IMG/VR virus record: IMGVR_UViG_3300001349_000030
Coordinates: 22-41,735 of that record
Source of the DNA: a virus
Reading direction: 5' to 3' (one strand)
DNA: 41,714 nt
Both the position numbers and the translations under genes were made by a program. Below the pieces are notes generated by a model. That model saw only the letters and a program-made list of their open reading frames with translations, was not told the DNA's origin and did not search any database. Below, piece by piece: positions 14,882 through 24,400 of the stretch (position 1 is the first letter of the stretch; every line of letters begins with the position of its first letter).

Positions 14882-16095
14882 TGTACAAAATATTAACAGC
14901 ATCAGCCGATACTTATATAACAAATAAAGTTTTAAACAAGGCGACTAGAGCTACTGATGCTAACATGGGAAACGCATCAACAATTGATATATTTAAGCTT
15001 TACGACGAGTCATCTTTTACTGGAGACCCAAAGACCTACAGAGATGATACTGGAACCGTACTATTACATGAAGACTCTGATGGTTTAAGCATTCCAGTTG
15101 AATTGTCAAGAGGATTAGTAAAGTTCGATCTTACAGGATTAGCTACAGGAATACAATCAGAAACTGGATTTGAAGCTACTCTAAAAATGTACGATGTATT
15201 CGGCGGTCAGACAACTCCATCTAATTTTTCACTATTAGTTGCACCGTTAACTTTAGCTTTCGATGAAGGTTCAGGACGTGATGTAGAATCATTTGATGAC
15301 CTTGATGTATGCAACTTTTTAACAGCCTCTTATTCTAGTGGCGTTGAGACTTTATGGGGAACGCATACAACAATAACTCCTGGTGTAGGTGATCCTTATC
15401 TTATTTTCAATATATTGTCTACGGCAGATTTTAACACAGGTTATACAGTAACTCAAGAATTCGAAACAGGACAAGAAGATCTTTCTGTTAACGTCACAGC
15501 GGCAATCACAGCAATGCTCGCGGGAGGAATCGTAAATAACGGATTCAGAATATCTTACATTCAAGCAGAAGAACAAGACAACAAGACACGATTTGTAAAG
15601 AGGTTTGCATCACGTCATTCAAATGATAAAAACAAGACTCCACGATTAATAATAAAATATACAGACGCTACTACAGTAACTAGCAATGTAGATTACACAA
15701 ACTATCAAGCAACAATATTGAATCTACAAAAAGAATACAGCGCTACAGATAAAGTAAGACTTCACATATTCGTTGATGATAGAAACTATAGCTCTGTTGA
15801 AGCTACAAAACTACCGATTAAAAATAAAGGTAAGCTAATAGGATCCTCTGATGCTTTATTAGGTGTTGCAGGGAAGCTTTGTTATTCTTTGATAGATGTA
15901 GGCACAGGTGATATTGTTATTCCTTTTGATAATGATTCTACTGTAGTTTCATACGATACAGATGAGATGCATATGATACTAAACTTAGAAGGACTATCTA
16001 AGGGGACGTCATATGAAATTAAGTTTCGATTAACAGAGACTGCTGGCTCTCTACAGTATACTATTGGCGAAAATAATATCTTCAAGGTAATATAA
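14881..16095 (+). CDS. Baseplate-associated protein with DNRLRE-like (CBM-type) domain
   Basis: The protein has 404 residues. The first 260 match a DNRLRE/carbohydrate-binding-module pattern: SADTYITN (8-15), GLVKFDL near 77-83, a SVNVTAAITAML strand, and a closing RFASRHSNDKNKTPRLIIKY (the usual F-x-S-R-E ... P-x-L-x-V-x-Y). The remaining 140 residues form another beta-rich unit (VRLHIFVDDRNYSS). In bacteria DNRLRE domains occur on secreted surface proteins and are thought to bind polysaccharide. It occupies the slot after gp6, so it is expected on the baseplate periphery. The sugar-binding role is inferred. Confidence 0.7.
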   Translation: MYKILTASADTYITNKVLNKATRATDANMGNASTIDIFKLYDESSFTGDPKTYRDDTGTVLLHEDSDGLSIPVELSRGLVKFDLTGLATGIQSETGFEATLKMYDVFGGQTTPSNFSLLVAPLTLAFDEGSGRDVESFDDLDVCNFLTASYSSGVETLWGTHTTITPGVGDPYLIFNILSTADFNTGYTVTQEFETGQEDLSVNVTAAITAMLAGGIVNNGFRISYIQAEEQDNKTRFVKRFASRHSNDKNKTPRLIIKYTDATTVTSNVDYTNYQATILNLQKEYSATDKVRLHIFVDDRNYSSVEATKLPIKNKGKLIGSSDALLGVAGKLCYSLIDVGTGDIVIPFDNDSTVVSYDTDEMHMILNLEGLSKGTSYEIKFRLTETAGSLQYTIGENNIFKVI

Positions 16096-16097
16096 TA

Positions 16098-19000
16098 ATG
16101 ACAACCTATACAGATTCTGTAAGCAAACTAATAGACAATACTCTATTTGATGAGTTTCCTGAAAGTGACTTTTTTAAAGAAGCGCTAAAATCTATTTCAT
16201 CTACACAGCAGCTTAATCTTGACTGGTCAAAATTTGAAAATCATACATTTTTTAATTCTGCAGTATCAAACGTAAACACGGCTTTTGACAAGCTTGTCAA
16301 TGGGTATCCGATAGATGGAACTAAAAAAGAAACAATAGATTTTATTAATTCGTTGACTGGGTTTGAAAAATATATTCTTGATACTTTTCCTAAAAATACT
16401 GGTTATCTACAGTTTAATAAATCACTAAACAACTATTTAGAAGTAAAAGATATAAAAAATTCTGGTATAGTAATAAAAGAACCCACGGCTCCGACGGGTG
16501 ATAAAGGATTAAATCCTGGTTCAAAATCATTTTCAATAGAAGCTCACATATATCCTACTGATAGTTCAAACTTAAACCAAATAGTTTTGCAAAAACTAGA
16601 AAGCGATAACATTGGTTTTTCATTAGTATTAGAAGCAGATGCAGGAACCACTACATGCAACATTCAGTTCATAGTTACAACTGCAGAAATGGTGTCATTT
16701 GTATCTGCTCCAATTGCAAAAGGAGCCTTTAGTCACATATGTGCAATATTTGACAGAGATAGTGAAACTTCTACTTTAAAGTTAATAGTAAATGGAGTAG
16801 AGACAACAAACGATATAGTACTAGAGATGCTAACTATGGATCCTACTAGTAATTATCTAACTATTGGAAAAGGAAATACTACTAAAATAACATCAGTTCT
16901 AGACTTTGTCCCAGGAGAATATTTCGATGGGTACATGGATGAACTAAGATTTTATCATAAAGCAATAACGTGGGACGTAATAGAATCAAAGTCTAAAAAA
17001 GAGATTTTCCAAGATGATGATCTAGCTTTATACTTTAGATTCAATGAACCATATGACGCCACAGAGACATCGAATACACCAAATATAGCAATAGACAGTT
17101 CAGGAAACGGGTTTCATAGTGTAATAAGTAATTTTACTCCATCACTTAGGAACAATCCTACGTCTATAGTAAACCCTATTGAATTTGAAGATGATAAATA
17201 TTTTCCTATTTTGTTCCCAAACAACACACTTGTCCAAGAATTAAACACATCATTGCTGACATCAGCTATGCTATACGACGATAACAACCCAAACTTAATT
17301 ACAAAACTTGTTCCACCCCATTACTTTCTAGATGGTATGAACAACACAGTGTCTGATGAAAATGGGTTCGGCACTATCTTAGAGGCTTACACAGGAGAAA
17401 AGCCAAATGATGGAAAACTAGGAACAGCACAAATGCTAACCTCGGTTTTACTAATTTGGGGAAAATTCTTTGATGAAATAAAAGTAGTAACAGATAACTT
17501 TTCTAACTTATTAAACGTAGAATACAGCGATGAAGAATCTGCAATCAATACATTTTTAACTTTTGTGGCTAAATACTACGGTTTTGAACTACCTACAATC
17601 TTTCCAGAGTCATCTTGGGAACAGTTTTCTCAGGGTGACAATGTAAGTATGCAAACAACAAAAGCACAGACGGCGTTATCATACATTCAGTCACAAATCT
17701 GGCGAAGAATTCTTGTTAACTTGAAAGACATCTATAAGTCAAAAGGAACAATAAACAGTATAAAGTCTTTCTTGTTGTCTGCAGGAATTGATCCAAACTC
17801 ATTATTGCGCCTAAGAGAGTACGGCGGTAATCTTAAGAACGATATAAAATATTCAAGAGAAGAAAAAATAGAAACATCTACAATGTTAGATTTCTCTGGT
17901 TCAATAGGTATAACTCCAGGGGCAAGTGATAGTTTTGGCGTATATTCAAATATGCCTTATGTAAAGTCTGGCTTCCTTTCAGGATCAAGGCTTGAAATAG
18001 GCTACCCAGAACCAGGTGGGACAATGGCTTCAATAGCTTCTCATTATCCTCCACCTGCCACCATACCTACAGCTGACTCAGAGTCACGACACGGAATATC
18101 AAATGACCCAAACGATGGTATCTATTCATCTGGATCTTTTTTGTTTGAAGGAATCTATTCTTTCCCTGTTGACAGAGTATATAGTGAATATCAAAGTCTA
18201 CTTCGCGTCAACGCAAGTGGCACGACATATAACAACGTAGTCATAAACGTAGTTGCTCATTCTTCTTCAATAGATCCAGACAGTCATGAATTAAAATGTT
18301 TCATAACCCCTTCATCACTTACATCTCCATCAGTTCCAAAAATAAGTCTGATACTAACTGGAGTGAATATTTTTGATGGTTCAAAATGGAATTTAGCTGT
18401 AGGAAGAGACAGATACGATCAGATAGAAAACAACGTATCATCTTCTTACTATATGAAATGCACACGTCAGATGTTCGGTGACATAAAAGAGTATCATAGT
18501 GCATCTGCGCTATATCAAGAAGTAGATACAACAAAAGATATTTTTTCAAAAATAGACGGAACTGAAAACGAATTTGGGCCTTTTTTCTCAATAGGAAAGC
18601 AGCTTTTTGTAACGAATACAAAATACTTGAACAGCTATGGACCTACATCTGAAGAAATGACAACAGACTTTGAGGGCAAAGTCGGACATTTAAGAATGTG
18701 GTCAAAAGGATTTACAGATGATGAATGGAAAGAGCACGTAAGAAATTATACTTCACTTGGTGTTGTATCACCGTTTGACAACTTTAACTTCAACACACAC
18801 GCAACAGGATCATTTCAGAGGCTTAGAGTTGATGCTTCAACAGATCAAGCTATAACTACTGCAGACTCTTCCGGACTAATTCAAATATTTGATTATTCAC
18901 AAAATGAAAAACACTTATCAGGAACTGGATTCGAACTAGAAAATACTGTAATCAAACCAGAAAACTTCTATTTTAACATTATTTCACCTAAGTATGATCT

Positions 19001-19547
19001 TTTACAGTCAAGCAATAAAATTAGAGCACGCGGTTTTATGGATGCAGATAACGTCAAGAACTCAGCAAATGCTATTCAAGGTCTAGTTCATGAGATCCCA
19101 TTATACGAAAAGTTCTTTGATGATTCAAGATTTGCAGTTGAATTCTCGTCAATAGACGCATTAAATGAAGACATAATAAAGATGTTCAGCTCTCTTGATG
19201 TCATTAACAATATACTTGGACAACCAAATCTAATGTTCTCTGATTCTTATATTGATCTAGAGAACTTACAGAAAATCTATTTCAACAGACTTACTGGTAA
19301 GTTAGATATAGATGCTTACTTGGGGATCTTTAAGTGGTTTGATGACGCATATACAAAAATAATAAAACAATTACTACCAAAAAAGACGAAATATATGGGA
19401 ACAAACTTTATAATTGAATCTCATATGTTAGAAAGAAATAGATTTAGATACTTATTCGATGACATCTACATGAACTCATCAGAACGCGACAATTCAAGAG
19501 GTAGTATCTTTCTATCTCAGATTGACGGAAGCATAAAGAAATTTTAG
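16098..19547 (+). CDS. Very large baseplate/tail protein with two LamG/ConA-like domains
   Basis: The protein has 1149 residues. A helical N-terminus (1-95, with FDEFPESDFFKEAL) leads into a LamG/ConA-like jelly-roll (about 100-290: SFSIEAHIYP, AFSHICAIFDR, FDGYMDELRFYHKAI) and a partial repeat ending in DSSGNGFHS. Residues 540-575 (NLKDIYKSKGTINSIKSFLL ... YGG) match a motif of phage tail proteins around receptor-binding regions. A second ConA-like region spans about 680-885 and closes with GKVGHLRMWSKGF. Size and position after gp6 resemble T4 gp7 (1032 residues), but homology is not shown. LamG folds commonly bind glycans or form decorative lobes. Confidence 0.75.
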   Translation: MTTYTDSVSKLIDNTLFDEFPESDFFKEALKSISSTQQLNLDWSKFENHTFFNSAVSNVNTAFDKLVNGYPIDGTKKETIDFINSLTGFEKYILDTFPKNTGYLQFNKSLNNYLEVKDIKNSGIVIKEPTAPTGDKGLNPGSKSFSIEAHIYPTDSSNLNQIVLQKLESDNIGFSLVLEADAGTTTCNIQFIVTTAEMVSFVSAPIAKGAFSHICAIFDRDSETSTLKLIVNGVETTNDIVLEMLTMDPTSNYLTIGKGNTTKITSVLDFVPGEYFDGYMDELRFYHKAITWDVIESKSKKEIFQDDDLALYFRFNEPYDATETSNTPNIAIDSSGNGFHSVISNFTPSLRNNPTSIVNPIEFEDDKYFPILFPNNTLVQELNTSLLTSAMLYDDNNPNLITKLVPPHYFLDGMNNTVSDENGFGTILEAYTGEKPNDGKLGTAQMLTSVLLIWGKFFDEIKVVTDNFSNLLNVEYSDEESAINTFLTFVAKYYGFELPTIFPESSWEQFSQGDNVSMQTTKAQTALSYIQSQIWRRILVNLKDIYKSKGTINSIKSFLLSAGIDPNSLLRLREYGGNLKNDIKYSREEKIETSTMLDFSGSIGITPGASDSFGVYSNMPYVKSGFLSGSRLEIGYPEPGGTMASIASHYPPPATIPTADSESRHGISNDPNDGIYSSGSFLFEGIYSFPVDRVYSEYQSLLRVNASGTTYNNVVINVVAHSSSIDPDSHELKCFITPSSLTSPSVPKISLILTGVNIFDGSKWNLAVGRDRYDQIENNVSSSYYMKCTRQMFGDIKEYHSASALYQEVDTTKDIFSKIDGTENEFGPFFSIGKQLFVTNTKYLNSYGPTSEEMTTDFEGKVGHLRMWSKGFTDDEWKEHVRNYTSLGVVSPFDNFNFNTHATGSFQRLRVDASTDQAITTADSSGLIQIFDYSQNEKHLSGTGFELENTVIKPENFYFNIISPKYDLLQSSNKIRARGFMDADNVKNSANAIQGLVHEIPLYEKFFDDSRFAVEFSSIDALNEDIIKMFSSLDVINNILGQPNLMFSDSYIDLENLQKIYFNRLTGKLDIDAYLGIFKWFDDAYTKIIKQLLPKKTKYMGTNFIIESHMLERNRFRYLFDDIYMNSSERDNSRGSIFLSQIDGSIKKF

Positions 19548-19556
19548 GAAAACACT

Positions 19557-21416
19557 ATGGCATACAAATTAAGAGACGATCCTGGAATTTTAACTCCTTA
19601 TGAAGACGACAGTTCAAACAATAGAAGAGTCGTATCAAGAGTAACTGAAACAAAAACTGGAGAACCATCTAGCACAATAGAGACGCAAACTATTGAAATT
19701 ACTGCTAAAAATTATGGAATCCCTACAACTACCTTCAACACATCAGAAATAACTTCTGCTCTTGTTCGTTTCCCTAATACACAAAGAATTAGAAAGCAAG
19801 ATGAGCCTTACGAGCTAACTGAAGAATTCTCAAAATCAGGACGTCGATACACAAAGATTGCATCAAGAAATCTAAAAGTATACACACGTTCAAGCACATC
19901 CGTTATAAGTGACACATTAAACGTAGTAAGTGCAAAAGATCAAGCAGGTGCTACAGTTTTTACTGCAAATTCAAATATTCCGTTTTTGGCAGCACCTGGT
20001 AAAAAGATGAATAAAACTGTTGCCTCTGTAGATCTAACATCTCCTGATGCATCATTATATCAATACATCGAAATAGTAAACCCTTCAGTAACAATAGGGT
20101 CAACAACAGATAAACAATTCTCAATTTCAATGTGGTTTTATTTAAACAGCAATAAAGAGACAATATTACTAACCAAAGGTGCTTCTGCAACTCAAGAATA
20201 CGAGTTGAAAATAAACTCTGATATGAAAATAGAGTTTAAGACAGTTGACGCATCTGCTAACACTTACGTAATTACATCTTCAATTACCGTTGAATCAAAT
20301 AAGTGGCAACACATAGTAATATCCTCTGCAGGTAACAACTGGTCTTCTTCAGGAGCACTCACTAATAAATTTTATAGACTTTACTTAAATAAAACTATTG
20401 ATAAAAATTATTCTATTGTTTGTTCTTCATATGGAACAGCTGGGACTAGAATTACAACAGAAAATGTCTTCGTAGGTACAAATAAATCAGGTTCAAACAA
20501 CAACATAGACGGCTTAGTAGCTGAAGTAGCTATGTGGCAAGACTACTATCTTAAGAAGAAAGAAGTTGTAGCTATTTACGACTCTGCTACAAAAAATCTA
20601 TCAAAAACAGACACATCAGCAACTGATGCATTTAGACAAGGTGTTAGCGTAACAACAAACAAATACAAGCACGAGTCTTTATTGTTTAAGTTATCATCAA
20701 ACAATCAGAGAAACATAAATCGCCCAGATCATTATATTGAACAAAGAGAGTTCGGGCAGCCAAGTAACTATGAAGGAAACATACCTTTCAGCGATATTGA
20801 AGGAAGATTTAAACCATACGATCTTACTACTCATACTATACTAAGCACAGAAACAGTTCAATATCCTGTAGTTTACGACAATAATATTCTTGAATCAGAC
20901 AGAAATAATGGTGTTCTCGAACCGTTATCAATAAGAGAGGCAATACTCAACAACTCAATTGATTCGCCTTGGCAAGCACACAGAGTTTCTGGTGAAATAT
21001 CTGGAGGAAATTCAAACCCAGAATTTGGATCTATCTTAGTATCGAACGATATAAAAAGAACAGAAGATCAACAAAAAATAGAAAATGTAATGATTAATGA
21101 CGACAGTTATTTTGATGCAAGCGAACAGGCATTTGATCCTGTATTTGATTCTGCGACTTCTACTACAATAACATTCAATGTTCCTGGGTACTCATCTGAC
21201 GTACCACAGACAGAAGTACTGTTTAACGATACAGCAGTTTTAGAAATAAGCACACTAATTTCAGAAGCCGAGGCATTGATTAATATAGCATCTGCTCTAC
21301 CAGATAGCTCTAGATCAAACTATTTAATAAAGTCAGCAACCTCTGGGTTTGTATACGACAGTGTTTCAATTACAGGCACAGACTCTTTAGCGTTCGGTGG
21401 GTTACTTAGAAAATAA
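19557..21416 (+). CDS. LamG-domain virion protein
   Basis: The protein has 619 residues. A Thr/Ser-rich N-terminus with many polar strands precedes a LamG/ConA-like domain at about 150-347 (FSISMWFYLNSNKE, KWQHIVISSA, NIDGLVAEVAMWQDYYL). The C-terminal 270 residues are polar, with a REFGQPSNYEGNIPFSDIEG segment and an ending shaped for assembly. AGGA lies before the ATG. It shares the LamG architecture with the preceding and following genes but differs elsewhere, so these look like modules added to distinct scaffolds. A baseplate or fibre-network role is inferred from location. Confidence 0.75.
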   Translation: MAYKLRDDPGILTPYEDDSSNNRRVVSRVTETKTGEPSSTIETQTIEITAKNYGIPTTTFNTSEITSALVRFPNTQRIRKQDEPYELTEEFSKSGRRYTKIASRNLKVYTRSSTSVISDTLNVVSAKDQAGATVFTANSNIPFLAAPGKKMNKTVASVDLTSPDASLYQYIEIVNPSVTIGSTTDKQFSISMWFYLNSNKETILLTKGASATQEYELKINSDMKIEFKTVDASANTYVITSSITVESNKWQHIVISSAGNNWSSSGALTNKFYRLYLNKTIDKNYSIVCSSYGTAGTRITTENVFVGTNKSGSNNNIDGLVAEVAMWQDYYLKKKEVVAIYDSATKNLSKTDTSATDAFRQGVSVTTNKYKHESLLFKLSSNNQRNINRPDHYIEQREFGQPSNYEGNIPFSDIEGRFKPYDLTTHTILSTETVQYPVVYDNNILESDRNNGVLEPLSIREAILNNSIDSPWQAHRVSGEISGGNSNPEFGSILVSNDIKRTEDQQKIENVMINDDSYFDASEQAFDPVFDSATSTTITFNVPGYSSDVPQTEVLFNDTAVLEISTLISEAEALINIASALPDSSRSNYLIKSATSGFVYDSVSITGTDSLAFGGLLRK

Positions 21417-21420
21417 AAAG

Positions 21421-21429
21421 TGTTATAAT
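21421..21429 (+). promoter_or_regulatory. Extended -10 promoter (TGTTATAAT) before the 1697-residue protein
   Basis: TGT followed by perfect TATAAT (21424-21429) forms a consensus extended -10 in the 48-bp gap, 35 nt before the ATG at 21465. It is the same type as the site at 6846-6854. GGAAAG is the ribosome site. Confidence 0.5.
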
Positions 21430-21464
21430 TATAGATGTATTTATATAAAGTTTTGGAAAGTTAA

Positions 21465-24400
21465 ATGAGCGAAAAAGTTAAAAGTATATTTCTTGATAAT
21501 ACTACGGTCTTAAGCGATCAAATAGTGGATCATAACTTGACTGTGTCTTGGAAGACTATCTTTGGCGATGACAACCCAAACGCAGGCAATAGTAGCCTTA
21601 TCGCTTATTGGAGACTAAACGATATAACAGGTGCTGACAGTTCAGGAAACGGACACAATATAACATGGTTGTCTGGCACGCCTTTTATGACCCAATCAAC
21701 ACCATTTAAAAATAAAAATAATACTGTATTGTTCGATGGAACAGCAAATCACGGAAGTGTTGTTGACCATGACAATTTGTCATTTGGTAATGGCGCATTC
21801 GACCAACCTTTCAGTATAAGTTGTTGGATAAACCCAGAAGCTTTGACTTTGGGTTCTTCTTCTGGAATAGTGTCAAAAGCTGACGAGTATAATCTCTATA
21901 TAGAAAATAAATCTGGTGGTGATAAAACAAATGAATACTCAGTAGTATTACAGCTTGTTGATGCCTCTACTAACATGTTTCAATATGTTTTTGATGAACA
22001 TTCAATAAGTAAAGATTCATGGTTTAACATAGTAGTTACTTATAATGGTCAGAGCTCTGGACCCTCTACAGATATAAACTTTTATATTAATGGAGTACGT
22101 AAAATATCAAACGAAATATCAAATGGAACAACAGGCACTTACGTAGCAATGTCTAATACTGCAAGTGATATGATAATAGGTAGATACGATGCATTACCAG
22201 GCACATATATAAACGGAGCACTTTCAGAGCTAGCAATTTGGAACCGCGAACTAACAGCATTTGAAGCTAAAGCACTTCATGATGTTAAATATGGAGTAGT
22301 AACTTCATTGGGAACTTACACATCTTATTCACCACGAATCATGTTACGTGACAAAGATAACCAACGTGGACAATATTCAACAGCCAGAAGAACAGGTGAT
22401 AAAGATAGAACAGGAACATTTAATATACAGTTCAACGATGAAAACACAGTTGAATTCAAAAAAATTCCAACCGTATACCCAGGCGAAAAAGATAAATCAT
22501 TCTCGATAACAGACAGTGGTTCTAAATACACATACAGTTCACAGGCTAATCTTGTTGCTCACTGGAGACCACAAGATGTAGTGATCCCAACGACTACTGT
22601 ATCTGCTACTCCGCTAACTACTCCAAGTGGGGTAAAACTATTTGTTGGTGGAACAGTTCCAGTAAGTGATACAGCATACATAGAAAATAAAGTAGCCGGC
22701 GGACAAATAGCAAATATTAAAAACTTTGCAACAATACTATCAACAGATGATCCAAGATACAACAGCTACACAGAAAGAGACGGAAAATTATACGATTCAA
22801 TAGGATCAAGAAATTCATACAAATATCTTAGCAATGGAAATAACGTAAATGATGGATTAAACATTGGGACTGCTTCAATTTGGGATGCTATAATTGGATC
22901 AAACACTGCAGGGGGCTCAACTAAGAAAATGACGTTCTCAATGTGGGCAAAAAGAAACGTAGATACCGGAACGGCAAGGTTATTAGATTTTGGCAACACA
23001 GACATCTCTCTATACGTAGATTCAGCTGAGAGAATATGGTTTAAGGCTACTTGGGACAGCCCAGCAGACCCCGTGTGGTGGAACTCAGCCTCTTCAGTGT
23101 TGACTTCTAATTGGCAGAATATTGTAATAACTTATGATGCAACAGTTACAACAAACGATCCAGTCTTATACGTTGATTCTGTTTCGATACCACTTACAGA
23201 GACTAGTGGTCCACCAACAGGTGTCTTAAGCGTAATAAGCACAGATGATTGCTACATTGGAAACGATGCGGGGCTTACAAACGTTTTTAATGGTTATATA
23301 GCTGACGTCGCAATCTGGAACAGCACATTAACATCAGCAGAAGTCAAAGCCATTTACTTGAACGACACACGTTGGAATCCAGACATATCTTCCACTCAGG
23401 AGGTCCAGTATCCCATGGGACTTCTTAAAGGAGACTCACGCCTCCCTGGCTTGGTCACAGACATAACAACGAAAGGATTAATAACCCGCTCACACTCAGG
23501 AGAAAGTTTCAATATTATCACTGATGGTGAGGACATCTCTGCATACAATGATGAACTTGTTAAGACTCAAGACACTGACTTCTACAACACAGGAACAGAC
23601 AGAGAAGTATACCCGGGGTTCTCATCTCCACTAAGAAGCAAGACATCGTTTACTTTCGACATAACGGCAATACAAGATCAATATGTGTTTAGACAGAACT
23701 ATGATACAGTTTCTGCCGGAGAGTTTCACCCTACGACAAGTGATTTTACTGGTTTTTGTTATTATTCGTTTACTGAAAACAAATGGGTTCAAAAAGGAGA
23801 GACTAATTTTAGATATGGGTTTGATCCTAACAATCCAGGTACTACTGGTCCTGTATCATTCCCTTCACAGTTTGCTGGACCTTCAAACTTTCTAACACGA
23901 TTAAACGAAGATACACAAGACTCAACTGTTACAAAAGAAGTTTTAGGTTACGATAAAATCGGCATGCCTACTATTACAAACTTAGCTCCTTGGGCCACTA
24001 AGTATCATGCTCTTGATGCAGAGATTCTTGATACAGACTTTATTAAGTCACCTTTTTTATTAGAAAAAATATCTATTAATTTACCAATCTACGCTAAGCA
24101 TATATTAGACAACAATATTTTAAATGATAGACAGAAAGAAATGTCTAACTATATGGTCTTTCTTTATTTACAAAAAAGAGTTTCAACTGTACAAGACTCA
24201 CAAGATGACATAGATACATCTGAGAGAATTTTGATAGCATCAAGTTCTATTTGTTTCTATAACAAAAACGTTCTATATGACGTAGTTATGGGTGGGCCTG
24301 CTCGCTTAGTAAAAGACTTTTATCCTATTCATGATACTGGGTTTTCACATGGATTTGACTTTACAAATGACGGAACATCTGGAGCTGAAATAAAAGAATT

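Noticed and set aside
16098-19547. True T4 gp7 homolog
   Set aside because: Only size and position agree; no sequence similarity could be shown by eye, so it is named by its visible domains.
23683-23895. Same-strand frame of 70 codons inside the 1697-residue gene
   Set aside because: It is an out-of-frame shadow with no start signal.
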